This document shows, piece by piece, positions 18,680 to 27,156 of a stretch of 35,455 nt of DNA. Location: NCBI GenBank assembly GCA_028873535.1, contig JAGWIJ010000021.1:1-35455 (forward strand). Direction: 5' to 3'. Position 1 is the first letter of the stretch, and each line of letters begins with the position of its first letter. Both the position numbers and the translations under genes were made by a program. Source of the DNA: Pseudomonadota bacterium (GTDB lineage Bacteria > Pseudomonadota > Gammaproteobacteria > Burkholderiales > Ferrovaceae). Under the pieces are notes generated by a model, which was not told the DNA's origin, did no database searches, and was given only the letters and a program-made list of their open reading frames with translations.

Positions 18680-19663
18680 TCAGTCTTGCCCGGCCGCGCG
18701 CCCGCTGGCCGCGGCAAGCTCGGCAGCGTCGACGGCGGTTGCCTCCGCCGACCACTGCCGGCGCACGAAATGGATGCGCGTGCCCTCGCTGCGCTCCAGG
18801 CGCAGGAAGCCTTCCTTGTCGTTGGGCGGGTCGAACAGGGTGTCGCCGTCCGGATCCGCCTGCCCGCCAGGCGTCAGGCCCAGGAAGTCGTACAGCCCGG
18901 GGTCGCCCAGGTGCGAGGGCGTGACGTTCTGCACGCCGCGGAAGATGTTGTCCAGCCGCCCCGGCGTCTCGCGTTCCCAGCCCTGCAGCATGTCCTTGAT
19001 GGTGCGCCGCTTGAGATTCTCCTGCGAGCCGCACAGGTCGCAGGGAATGATGGGGAACTGCATGCCGCGCGCATAGGCGGCGATATCTTTTTCGGTGCAG
19101 TAGTACAGCGGCCGGATGACCACGAATTCGCCGCTGTCGGTGGCCAGCTTGGGCGGCATGCTCTTCATGCGGCCGCCGAAGAACAGGTTGAGGAACAGCG
19201 TCTCGAGCACGTCGTCGCGATGGTGGCCGAGCGCGATCTTGTTGGCCCCCAGCTCGCGCGCCACGCGATAGATCACGCCGCGGCGCAGGCGCGAGCACAG
19301 CGAGCAGGTGGTCTTGCCGACCGGGATCTTTTCGCGCACCACCGAGTAGGTGTCGGCCTCGACGATGCGGTAGTCCACCCCCAGTCCTTCCAGGTACTGC
19401 GGCAGCACGTGTTCGGGGAAGTTGGGCTGCTTCTGATCGACATTGACGGCGATCAGCCGGAAGCGCGCGGGTGCGCGGCGCTGCAGCGCCAGCAGCAGAT
19501 CCAGCAGCGCGTGCGAGTCCTTGCCTCCGCTCATGCACACCATCACGGTGTCGCCGTCGGCGATCATGCCGTAGTCGCCGATGGCACGGCCGGTCGTGGC
19601 CTGCAGGTGGTCCTGCAGGCGGATCAGGGTGCGCGAGCGCTGAGGCGGGAAAGGGGCATTCAT
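18680..19663 (-). CDS. ttcA: tRNA 2-thiocytidine synthetase TtcA
   Basis: Adds sulfur to cytidine 32 of certain tRNAs, using ATP and a [4Fe-4S] cluster. The 327-residue protein has the ATP-pyrophosphatase PP-loop SGGKDS at 45-50, the cysteines C120-S-L-C123 and C208-D-L-C211 that include the three cluster ligands known in E. coli, and [15 protein letters not shown]. The length is near the usual 300-320, with a small Ala-rich tail. ATG 19663 gives the family N-terminus; the open frame further upstream lies in a promoter region and is not coding. A TATACT box 11 bases upstream implies a very short leader. Its 3' neighbour on the same strand is the aminotransferase gene. Confidence 0.95.
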   Translation of the reverse strand: MNAPFPPQRSRTLIRLQDHLQATTGRAIGDYGMIADGDTVMVCMSGGKDSHALLDLLLALQRRAPARFRLIAVNVDQKQPNFPEHVLPQYLEGLGVDYRIVEADTYSVVREKIPVGKTTCSLCSRLRRGVIYRVARELGANKIALGHHRDDVLETLFLNLFFGGRMKSMPPKLATDSGEFVVIRPLYYCTEKDIAAYARGMQFPIIPCDLCGSQENLKRRTIKDMLQGWERETPGRLDNIFRGVQNVTPSHLGDPGLYDFLGLTPGGQADPDGDTLFDPPNDKEGFLRLERSEGTRIHFVRRQWSAEATAVDAAELAAASGRAAGQD

Positions 19664-20035
19664 GACAACCCAGCAGTATACGCGAACAGCGGCGCCGGTC
19701 ATTGAATTCGACTCATGTCCTAATCTGCTACACTGGATTCGTCGTGGTGTGGAGATTCCCGTCATGCGGGGCACCTTCCCGGACTTTCCCCATCGGGCGG
19801 CATTGCTGCCGGCCCGGCGCAAGCGCCTCCCTTCTGCCCGCCGGGCGGCCCGGGTGCATGCCGCCGCCAGCGGCACCTTGCTGCGCTCCCTGCTCCTGCC
19901 CGCTCCCACCAAGGTTCCCTAGCTGCGCTGCGGCGACTGCCGGCCGCCCGCGCCACCCCACGCCACGATCATTCCGGACGCAGCGCCGGCCGTCTCCCGG
20001 CACGCGCGCGCGTCACGTCACAGGAGGAGCACGAC
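19664..20035 (+). other. Long intergenic leader before the PuuA/SpuB-like gene
   Basis: These 372 bases have no confident gene. The left part is AT-richer and carries the likely ttcA promoter and, facing right, a possible -10 (TACACT, 19729-19734) without a good -35. The rest (19740-20020) is very GC-rich and can form alternative stems: GCCCGG at 19812-19817 and at 19848-19853 compete for CCGGGC at 19841-19846. A 52-codon frame (19764-19922) starts with ATG nine bases after GGAG and is Arg-rich; it might be a leader peptide, but nothing beyond its ribosome binding site supports it. The segment ends in CAGGAGGAG, the ribosome binding site of the next gene. Confidence 0.4.
19675..19702 (-). promoter_or_regulatory. 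Possible ttcA promoter
   Basis: On the minus strand TATACT (19675-19680, five of six to the -10 consensus) and ATGACC (19697-19702, four of six to the -35) are 16 bases apart. The start codon is only 11 bases beyond the -10, so the mRNA leader would be about five bases or none. Confidence 0.45.
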
Positions 20036-21409
20036 ATGAGCACACCATCCCACGAACAGCGCAGCTTCAGCGATCTCGAACGCTGGCTCAATGAACGCCG
20101 CATCACCGAAATCGAATGCCTGGTGCCGGACCTGACTGGGGTGGCGCGCGGCAAGATCCTGCCGCGCGAGAAATTCTCGGTCGAGCGCGGCATGCGCATG
20201 CCCGAGGCGGTTCTGGGCATGACCGTCACCGGCGAGCAGCCGTCCAGCGCAGCCTACAGCGGCATCATTGCCCAGATCGACCACGACATGTTCCTGCGTC
20301 CCGATCCATCCACCGTGTGCGTGGTGCCTTGGGCGTCAGATCCCACGGCACAGGTGATCCACGACTGCTTCTTCCGCGACGGGCATTACGTGGATTTCGC
20401 GCCGCGCTCGGTGCTGCGGCGCGTGCTCAAATGCTACGACAAGATGGGCTGGCGACCGGTGGTGGCGCCCGAGCTCGAGTTCTACCTGATCGCGCGCAAT
20501 CCCGATCCGGTGCAGCCGCTGCGCCCGCCGGTCGGCCGCAGCGGCCGCCCCGAAACCTCGCGCCAGGTCTACTCGATCGACGCGGTCAACGAGTTCGACC
20601 CGCTGTTCGAGGACATCTACGACTACTGCGCGGCGCAGGAGCTCGACATCGACACCCTGATCCACGAAATCGGCGCGGGCCAGATGGAGATCAACTTCCT
20701 GCACGGCGATCCGCTGGCGCTGGCCGACCGCGTGTTCTATTTCAAGCGCAGCATGCGCGAAGCGGCCATCCGCCACGACATGTACGCCACCTTCATGGCC
20801 AAGCCGATCGAAGGCGAGCCGGGTTCGGCCATGCACATCCATCAGTCGGTGGTGGATGCCGTCAGCGGCCGCAACATCTTCAGCCAGGAAGACGGCACGC
20901 CCTCCGGGCACTTCCAGCATTTCATCGGCGGGCTGCAGAAATACCTGCCCAAGGTACTGATCCTGGTCGCGCCCTATGTCAATTCCTATCGCCGCCTGAC
21001 CCGCCATTCCACGGCGCCGATCAACCTGCAGTGGGGTTTCGACAACCGCACCGTGGGCCTGCGCCTGCCCTATGCCGACGCCGACGCGCGCCGCATCGAG
21101 AATCGCGTGATCGGCGCCGATGCCAATCCCTATGTGGCGCTGGCCACCACGCTGGCGTGCGGCTACCTGGGCATGGTCGAAGAGATCAAGCCCACTGTGG
21201 AGCAGCGCGGCAGCGCCTACGAAAGCGATTTCGAACTGCCCAGCAGTCTCGACGACGCGCTGCGCGCGCTCAAGACCGACACCGCAGTGGGCGAAGTGCT
21301 GGGCGAGCGCTTCATCGAGATCTACGCGCAGGTCAAGCAAGCCGAACTGCAGGAATTCATGAAGGTGATCAGCCCATGGGAGCGCGAGCACCTGCTCCTG
21401 CACGTCTGA
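20036..21409 (+). CDS. Gamma-glutamylpolyamine synthetase (glutamine synthetase family, PuuA/SpuB-like)
   Basis: Glutamine synthetase homologue of 457 residues, most like the enzymes that join glutamate to putrescine or related amines with ATP, the first step of the gamma-glutamyl route of polyamine breakdown. An N-terminal beta-grasp domain begins ITEIECLVPDLTGVARGKILP. The catalytic domain has PELEFYL, then EIGAGQMEINF (metal and glutamate ligands) and SAMHIHQSV in place of the glutamine-synthetase ATP/metal region, and finally ADANPYVALA. It lacks the adenylylation-loop tyrosine context of GlnA. The start has a very strong ribosome binding site (AGGAGGAG). An aminotransferase gene follows after 32 bases, and the hydrolase and aldehyde dehydrogenase for the same route lie convergent to it. 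True substrates may include other amines. Confidence 0.9.
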   Translation: MSTPSHEQRSFSDLERWLNERRITEIECLVPDLTGVARGKILPREKFSVERGMRMPEAVLGMTVTGEQPSSAAYSGIIAQIDHDMFLRPDPSTVCVVPWASDPTAQVIHDCFFRDGHYVDFAPRSVLRRVLKCYDKMGWRPVVAPELEFYLIARNPDPVQPLRPPVGRSGRPETSRQVYSIDAVNEFDPLFEDIYDYCAAQELDIDTLIHEIGAGQMEINFLHGDPLALADRVFYFKRSMREAAIRHDMYATFMAKPIEGEPGSAMHIHQSVVDAVSGRNIFSQEDGTPSGHFQHFIGGLQKYLPKVLILVAPYVNSYRRLTRHSTAPINLQWGFDNRTVGLRLPYADADARRIENRVIGADANPYVALATTLACGYLGMVEEIKPTVEQRGSAYESDFELPSSLDDALRALKTDTAVGEVLGERFIEIYAQVKQAELQEFMKVISPWEREHLLLHV

Positions 21410-21441
21410 CCCGCCCCCTCACCCCAGACCAGCGAACCGCG

Positions 21442-22830
21442 ATGAACGCATCCAGCTACGACACCCATGACCTGCAGGCGCGCGACAGCGCGCACTACCT
21501 TCACCCTTTCACCGACACCCAGGCACTGGCCGGACGGGGAGCGCGCATCGTGGTGCGCGCCGACGACATCTATGTCTGGGATTCCGAAGGCCAGCGCCTG
21601 CTCGACGCCATGTCGGGGCTGTGGTGCGTGGCGGTCGGCTACGGCCGCCGCCGCCTGGCCGATGCGGCGCATCGCCAGATGCTGCAACTGCCGTTCTACA
21701 ACAGCTTTTTCAAGACCAGCGTGGTGCCCGCCATCGACCTCGCCACGCGCCTGGCGCAGCTGGCGCCGCCGGGCTTCGACAAGGTGTTCTTCACCAACTC
21801 GGGTTCGGAGGGCAACGACACCGTGATCCGCATGGTGCGGCGCTACTGGGATCTGCAGGGCCAGCCCGGGCGCGACGTGATCATTGCGCGCATCAACGGC
21901 TACCACGGTTCCACCATGGGCGGAGCCTCGCTGTCCGGCATGGACTACATGCACGCCCAGGGCGGCCTGCCGATTCCGGGCATCGTGCATATCGGACAAC
22001 CCTACTGGTACGGATCCGATCGTGGCCTGAGCCCGCAGGCCTTCGGCCTGCAGGCGGCGCGCTGGCTGGAGCACAAGATCCTCGAACTTGGACCCGAGCG
22101 CGTGGCCGCCTTCGTGGCCGAGCCCGTGCAGGGTGCCGGCGGCGTGATCATCCCGCCCGAGACCTACTGGCCCGAGGTGCAGCGCATCGTCGACAAGTAC
22201 GGCATCCTGCTGGTCTCCGACGAGGTCATCTGCGGCTTCGGCCGCCTGGGCCGGTGGTTCGGCTGCCAGCACTACGGCACCCGGCCCGATCTCATCACCT
22301 TCGCCAAGGCCGTCACCTCGGGCTACCTGCCGCTCGGCGGCGTGCTGGTCGGTGAGCGCGTGGCCAGGACCCTGGTCGAGCGGGGCGGCGAGTTCGAGCA
22401 CGGTTTCACCTACTCGGGGCATCCCACCTCATGTGCGGTGGCGCTCGAGAACCTGGCCATCATGGAAGAAGAGGATCTGCCACGGCATGTGCGCGAGGAT
22501 GCCGGTCCCTATCTCAAGCAGGGCTTCGAATCCCTCGTCGACCATCCCCTGGTCGGCCACGCCCAGGCGCTGGGACTGGTGGCCGGACTGGCCCTGGTGG
22601 CCGACAAGTCCAGTGGCCGCTTTTTCGATCCTGGACTGGCAGTGGGCATGCTCTGCCGCGACTTCTGCTTCGACAGCGGTCTGGTGATGCGCGCCGTGGG
22701 CGACCGCATGATCATCGCGCCGCCGCTGATCATCACGCGTCCGCAGATCGATGAACTGATCGCGCTGATCCGCCGGTGCCTGGACAGCACCCTGGCGGAG
22801 GTGAAGGCGCGCGGCTGGCTGGCGGGCTGA
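21442..22830 (+). CDS. Class III aminotransferase, SpuC-like (putrescine/polyamine--pyruvate type)
   Basis: PLP-dependent omega-amino transferase of 462 residues. The PLP lysine is K289 in ITFAKAVTSGYLPLGG; the cofactor phosphate contact TNSGSEGND is at 118-126 and the pyridine-contact aspartate D260 is in LLVSDEVICGFGRLG. The motif MSGLWCVAVGYGR and the N-terminal LHPFTD-type segment fit the Pseudomonas SpuC group, which deaminates putrescine, cadaverine or their gamma-glutamyl forms with pyruvate as acceptor. This could replace the oxidase PuuB of E. coli, which is not found here. It is probably co-transcribed with the glutamine-synthetase-like gene. ATG 21442 is taken because the family begins just after it; the open frame upstream is inside the previous gene. 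Confidence 0.88.
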   Translation: MNASSYDTHDLQARDSAHYLHPFTDTQALAGRGARIVVRADDIYVWDSEGQRLLDAMSGLWCVAVGYGRRRLADAAHRQMLQLPFYNSFFKTSVVPAIDLATRLAQLAPPGFDKVFFTNSGSEGNDTVIRMVRRYWDLQGQPGRDVIIARINGYHGSTMGGASLSGMDYMHAQGGLPIPGIVHIGQPYWYGSDRGLSPQAFGLQAARWLEHKILELGPERVAAFVAEPVQGAGGVIIPPETYWPEVQRIVDKYGILLVSDEVICGFGRLGRWFGCQHYGTRPDLITFAKAVTSGYLPLGGVLVGERVARTLVERGGEFEHGFTYSGHPTSCAVALENLAIMEEEDLPRHVREDAGPYLKQGFESLVDHPLVGHAQALGLVAGLALVADKSSGRFFDPGLAVGMLCRDFCFDSGLVMRAVGDRMIIAPPLIITRPQIDELIALIRRCLDSTLAEVKARGWLAG

Positions 22831-22888
22831 GCCGTCGCGGTCCGGCGGCGGTCAGCCGGGCCTGGCGGCCGGTCGCGCGCAGCCGGAT

Positions 22889-24391
22889 TCAGCCCGCCAC
22901 GCCACCCGGCAGCCGGATCCAGGTGGTCTTGAGTTCGGTGTATTTTTCGAAGGCGTGGAGGGACTTGTCGCGGCCGTTGCCGGATTCCTTGTAACCGCCG
23001 AAGGGTACCGTGATGTCGTCGTCGTCGTAGCTGTTGACGTGCACGGTGCCGGCGCGCAGGGCGCGCGCCACGGTCAGCGCGCGGTCGATGTCGCGCGACC
23101 AGATCGAGGCCGCCAGTCCGTAGCGGCTGGCATTGGCGATGGCCACCGCGTGGGCCGCGCCATCAGCGGCGAGCACCGACAGCACCGGCCCGAAGATCTC
23201 CTCGCGCGCGATCTTCATTTCGGGCGTGACACCCGTGAACACCGTCGGCGTGACATAGAAGCCGCCGCTTTGTTCGAGTGCCTGGGTGCCGCCGGCAGCC
23301 AGCCTGGCGCCGTCGTCGACGCCCGCGGCGATATAGCCCAGCACCGTGTTGAGCTGGGTGCGGTCGACTATGGCGCCCATTGCCGTGCCCTTGGCCCAGG
23401 GGTCGCCCGGCTGGTAGTTCTGCGCCAGCGCGGCCACGCGCTCGCTGAAGGCCGCCAGCACGCTGCGCTCGACGATGGCGCGCGACGGTGCATTGCAGCT
23501 CTCGCCCTGGTTGAAGAAGATCGAACCGGCGCAGGTGCGCGCGGCAGCGTCGAGGTCGGCATCGGCCAGCACGATGAACGGCGACTTGCCGCCCAGTTCG
23601 GCATGCACGCGCTTGAGGTTGGACTGGCCGGCGTACTGCATGATCGCGCGCCCGGTGCGCGTCGAGCCCGTGAAGCCGATGCAGTCCACCTCCTTGTGCA
23701 GGGCCAGTGCCTGTCCGGCCTCGTGACCGTAGCCTGGCACGACATTGAACACGTCTTCCGGAATGCCGGCTTCGAGCGCCAGTTCGGCGAGGCGCAGCGC
23801 GGTCAGTGAAGCCTTTTCCGAGGGCTTGAGCACCATGCTGTTGCCGCTGGCCAGCGCGGGCGCGATCTTCCAGCAGCTCATCAGCATCGGATAGTTCCAC
23901 GGCACGATGGCGCCGACCACGCCCATCGGCTCGCGCGTGATCAGTGCCAGCGCGGTGCGCGGCGTCGGCGCGATCTCGTCGTAGACCTTGTCGATGGCCT
24001 CGGCGTACCAGCGGATGCAATTGGCGGCCGCGTTGACATCGACGGCGCGGCTCATCGCCACCGGCTTGCCCATGTCCAGCGTTTCGAGAGCCGCGAGTTC
24101 GTCGCCGTTGGCGCGCATCAGGTCTGCCAGACGCTGCAGCGTCTGCTTGCGCTCGCGTGGCGGCCGCCACGCCCAGCGGCCGTCCTCGAAGGCGGCCCGG
24201 GCACCGCTCACCGCGGCCTCGATGTCCGCAGCACGGCCGCGCGCGATCTCGCCCACCTTGCGGCCGTCGATCGGCGAAATGCAGTCGAACACGCCGCCAT
24301 CGGCGGCGCCGACACGCCGTCCGCCGATGAAGGCACGGCCATCGGGATGCAGGCCTGCGGCCAGCGCGGCCCAGTCGAGCGGCGAATCCAT
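22889..24391 (-). CDS. Aldehyde dehydrogenase, PuuC/KauB-like
   Basis: NAD(P)-dependent aldehyde dehydrogenase of 500 residues, probably oxidising gamma-glutamyl-gamma-aminobutyraldehyde or a similar amino aldehyde. The nucleophile is C299 in FFNQGESCNAPSR and the general base E265 in VHAELGGKSPF; the cofactor motif FTGSTRTGRAIM lies between domains, and VPWNYPMLMSCWKIAPALASGN is the N-terminal signature. The C-terminal SYDDDDITVPFGGYKESGNGRDKSLHAFEKYTELKTTWI matches the PuuC type, where the same ending occurs. Ten bases separate its ATG from the end of the upstream TonB receptor gene on the same strand, so these two are surely one transcript. It is convergent with the aminotransferase, which would supply its aldehyde. 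Confidence 0.9.
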   Translation of the reverse strand: MDSPLDWAALAAGLHPDGRAFIGGRRVGAADGGVFDCISPIDGRKVGEIARGRAADIEAAVSGARAAFEDGRWAWRPPRERKQTLQRLADLMRANGDELAALETLDMGKPVAMSRAVDVNAAANCIRWYAEAIDKVYDEIAPTPRTALALITREPMGVVGAIVPWNYPMLMSCWKIAPALASGNSMVLKPSEKASLTALRLAELALEAGIPEDVFNVVPGYGHEAGQALALHKEVDCIGFTGSTRTGRAIMQYAGQSNLKRVHAELGGKSPFIVLADADLDAAARTCAGSIFFNQGESCNAPSRAIVERSVLAAFSERVAALAQNYQPGDPWAKGTAMGAIVDRTQLNTVLGYIAAGVDDGARLAAGGTQALEQSGGFYVTPTVFTGVTPEMKIAREEIFGPVLSVLAADGAAHAVAIANASRYGLAASIWSRDIDRALTVARALRAGTVHVNSYDDDDITVPFGGYKESGNGRDKSLHAFEKYTELKTTWIRLPGGVAG

Positions 24392-24401
24392 GCTGCGGTC
24401 C

Positions 24402-27113
24402 TCAGAAGGCGTAGGTCATCCCTACATTCAGGAAGCGGCCGACGGCGCCATCCTGGTGCAGGGAAGGATCGTAGTGTGCACCGCCCAGGCCGGTGCCGCC
24501 ACCCGCCGAGCCCGACGCGAAGGCGTCGACCGGTGCCTGGCGGTTGAACAGATTGGTGACCGAGCCGCGGAAGGTCCAGTGGCGGTCCAGGGTGTAGCGG
24601 CCGCTGAGGTTGAACTCGGTGAAGCTGCCCACCGTGCACAGGCTGCTGTTGCCGGCGCTGCCGCCCGTGAACAGGTAGCCGATGGCGTTGTCGCAGCTGT
24701 TCACGGCGTAGCTCGGGTCGATCACCGTGAAGCTGCTGGTGTAGTTGACGGTGCCGGTGATCTCGAACGGACCTTTCTCCCAGGTCAGGCCCAGCGCAGC
24801 GCGGTCGCGCGGCGTGCCGGTATTGGTCGACACGAAGCTCGGGCCGTGGGTGCCGGCGAGTTCGTAGCTCACGCCATTGCGCGTGATGGTGTAGTGGAGC
24901 ATGTGGCTCCACTGCAGGCTGGGCGTGAAGCGGCCATAGTCCTGGTCCTGGAAGCGCAGGCGCAGGTCGATGTCGAGGCCGTTGGTGCGCGTCTCGCCCA
25001 CGTTGATGAACGGGTAGGTGCCGTACAGGATGATGTCGCCAGGGCTGGTCGGCGCGGTGTTGGCGACGCCGTTGCCGCTGGCCCGATACAGCTGGGTGCC
25101 GTACTTGGCCGGGTTGTCGATCTGGTCCTGGCCGAACAGGCCCACCGACACGATCTGGTTGGACAGCCGGATGTCGTAGTAGTCCACCGACACGTTGACG
25201 TGCCGGTCGGGCTCCAGGATGAAGCCCAGGGTGCCGGATTTGGACTTCTCCGGCTGCAGCTGGTGGCCGGCAAGCTGAAGCTCGGTGCCGCCGATGTTCT
25301 GGCAGACGCCCTGGGTGGCGCACAGCTGCGTGTCGGCGAGGGCTGGCAGGAAGCCGGCGCTCGATCCGGAAACACCGATCTCGACCGGGTTCGGCGCGCG
25401 GAAGCCTTCCGCGTAGGTGCCTCGCAGGGTCAGTTCACGCAGCGGCGTGTACTTGATGCCGAGCTTGGGCGTGGCCGAAGAACCATAGGTGTCGTAGTGG
25501 TCGATGCGCGCCGCGGCATCGATCTCGAGCTGCCTGAGCACCGGCGCCACCAGCTCGACATAGGCGGCCGTGACGTTCTGCTTGCCGACGCCGAAGGCGT
25601 AGATGTTGCTGCTCTGGTAGCCATTGGAGAAGCTGTCGGGAAAGGCTTCGTACAGCGAGCGGTGGTCGTACTCCACGCCGCCGCCGACCGACAGGTTGCC
25701 GCCGTCGAGCTTCGCCACGTCGCGGCTGGCACGCAGGCTGATGAAATGCAGGTCGTTGTGCGAGGTCGACGCCGCCTGCGGCGCGATCACGCCGTTGATG
25801 CCCGCGGCGGCGCCCAGTGTCGAGGTGCTGCCGTCCGCGTTGACACCGACGGCGTAGCTGCCGTTGTTGAGCGCGTTCTGCAGCGCAGGCAGGCTGATGA
25901 AGTTGCTCAGCGTGAGCTGGGTCTCGACGCGCGTGAGGCCCGCCGCGGCCTGCACATCCCAGGCCCCCCAGCTGCCGTTGAGCTCGCTCACCAGGCGGTA
26001 GGAGGTGCTATGGGTCTTGGTGGTCTGCGGGCCGAGATCCGGGAAGGTCTGGCTGACGGCCGCAGTGGTGCCCGGCACCTGCACCTGCGTCATCGCCGCC
26101 GGCGTCGGCACCGGGTGGTTCGGTCCGAAGATGAAATTGGTGATGCCGTTGGCGGGCGAGACTTTGTTGAACAATCCGACCTGGGTGGCGTCGCTCTGCA
26201 GGATCGAACCCGACAGGCCGAGCGTCCAGTCGTCGGCCATGCTCTTGCTCAGTTTGCCGAGCACGCTCAGGTTTTCGGTCCGCGGCGACACCTGCAGATA
26301 GGGGTTGAAGGGATTCGGCGTCAGGTTCTGCGCGCCAAAGGCGGTCAGGGCCGCGGGTTCGAGGTAGGGGCGGTCGCTCAGCAGGACCGGATTCTGATGA
26401 CGGTAGTCGACCGACATATAGGCGTTGTAGCCGTCACTGTCGAGCTTGCCGGTGCCGGCGATGCCCGACAGGTGGGCCACGGTGCCGTCATGCTGGTAGG
26501 AACTGCCGAGTTCGGCATGCAGCGTGCCGCCTTCGTGCGATTTCTTGAGGATCACGTTGACCACGCCCGCGATCGCGTCCGAGCCATAGACCGCGGAGGC
26601 GCCGTCCTTGAGCACCTCGATGCGCTCGACCGCGTCGATGGGGATCGAGGAGATGTCGACAAAGTCGCGCTCACCGTCGTCGGGCAAGGGGTAGGAGGCC
26701 ATGCGGTGGCCGTCGATCAGCACCAGCGTGGCGCCGACCGTCAGTCCGCGCAGCGAAATGCCGCTGCCGCCGGCCCCGAAAGCGCCCGGCGTGGCCTGGC
26801 CAAGCGAACCCATGTTGTTGGCGGTGACATTGTGCAGCACGTCGGCGACGCTGCTGTAGCCGGACTTGGCGATGTCTTCCGAGGTCAGCACCTGCACCGG
26901 ACTCGGCGTCTCGGTATCGGTACGGCGGATGTTGGAGCCGGTCACCACCACCCGGTTGAGCTGCTGCACCTCCTTGCCGTCGCCTTCCGGCGCCGCGGCC
27001 GGGGGCGCGTCGTCGGCACTTGCCGCCGCGTTTCCGAGTCCGGCCAGCATGGCCGCGAGCAGGGCACGTCGACGGAAGGGGCGGACTCGGGATGGGCAGA
27101 GGTGAGCGGTCAT
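24402..27113 (-). CDS. TonB-dependent outer-membrane receptor
   Basis: Outer-membrane importer of 903 residues, powered by TonB-ExbBD. A signal peptide covers about 1-33 (RRRALLAAMLAGLGNAAASA). The plug domain starts with LNRVVVTGSNIRR and covers about 52-170 (SPVQVLTSEDIAKSGYSSVADVLHNV; VLIDGHRMASY; VERIEVLKDGASAVYGSDAIAGVVNVI). The rest is a 22-strand barrel with the TonB receptor signature FRAPNPVEIG and a final GMTYAF ending in Phe, as needed for BAM insertion. The ligand is not evident from sequence. Sitting between a gamma-glutamyl hydrolase gene and an aldehyde dehydrogenase gene on one strand, it is probably tied to uptake of an amine substrate. No STN signalling domain is present. 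An ORF of over 1,100 codons on the opposite strand is only an effect of high GC. Confidence 0.93.
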   Translation of the reverse strand: MTAHLCPSRVRPFRRRALLAAMLAGLGNAAASADDAPPAAAPEGDGKEVQQLNRVVVTGSNIRRTDTETPSPVQVLTSEDIAKSGYSSVADVLHNVTANNMGSLGQATPGAFGAGGSGISLRGLTVGATLVLIDGHRMASYPLPDDGERDFVDISSIPIDAVERIEVLKDGASAVYGSDAIAGVVNVILKKSHEGGTLHAELGSSYQHDGTVAHLSGIAGTGKLDSDGYNAYMSVDYRHQNPVLLSDRPYLEPAALTAFGAQNLTPNPFNPYLQVSPRTENLSVLGKLSKSMADDWTLGLSGSILQSDATQVGLFNKVSPANGITNFIFGPNHPVPTPAAMTQVQVPGTTAAVSQTFPDLGPQTTKTHSTSYRLVSELNGSWGAWDVQAAAGLTRVETQLTLSNFISLPALQNALNNGSYAVGVNADGSTSTLGAAAGINGVIAPQAASTSHNDLHFISLRASRDVAKLDGGNLSVGGGVEYDHRSLYEAFPDSFSNGYQSSNIYAFGVGKQNVTAAYVELVAPVLRQLEIDAAARIDHYDTYGSSATPKLGIKYTPLRELTLRGTYAEGFRAPNPVEIGVSGSSAGFLPALADTQLCATQGVCQNIGGTELQLAGHQLQPEKSKSGTLGFILEPDRHVNVSVDYYDIRLSNQIVSVGLFGQDQIDNPAKYGTQLYRASGNGVANTAPTSPGDIILYGTYPFINVGETRTNGLDIDLRLRFQDQDYGRFTPSLQWSHMLHYTITRNGVSYELAGTHGPSFVSTNTGTPRDRAALGLTWEKGPFEITGTVNYTSSFTVIDPSYAVNSCDNAIGYLFTGGSAGNSSLCTVGSFTEFNLSGRYTLDRHWTFRGSVTNLFNRQAPVDAFASGSAGGGTGLGGAHYDPSLHQDGAVGRFLNVGMTYAF

Positions 27114-27156
27114 CGCAGCGGGGCTCCAGGTGGCGAGGGGAAGGGCGATCGAGGGG

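Noticed and set aside
20116-21441. Plus-strand open frame in front of the SpuC-like gene
   Set aside because: It overlaps the glutamine-synthetase-like gene in another frame and reads as Arg/Pro-rich noise; the aminotransferase starts at 21442.
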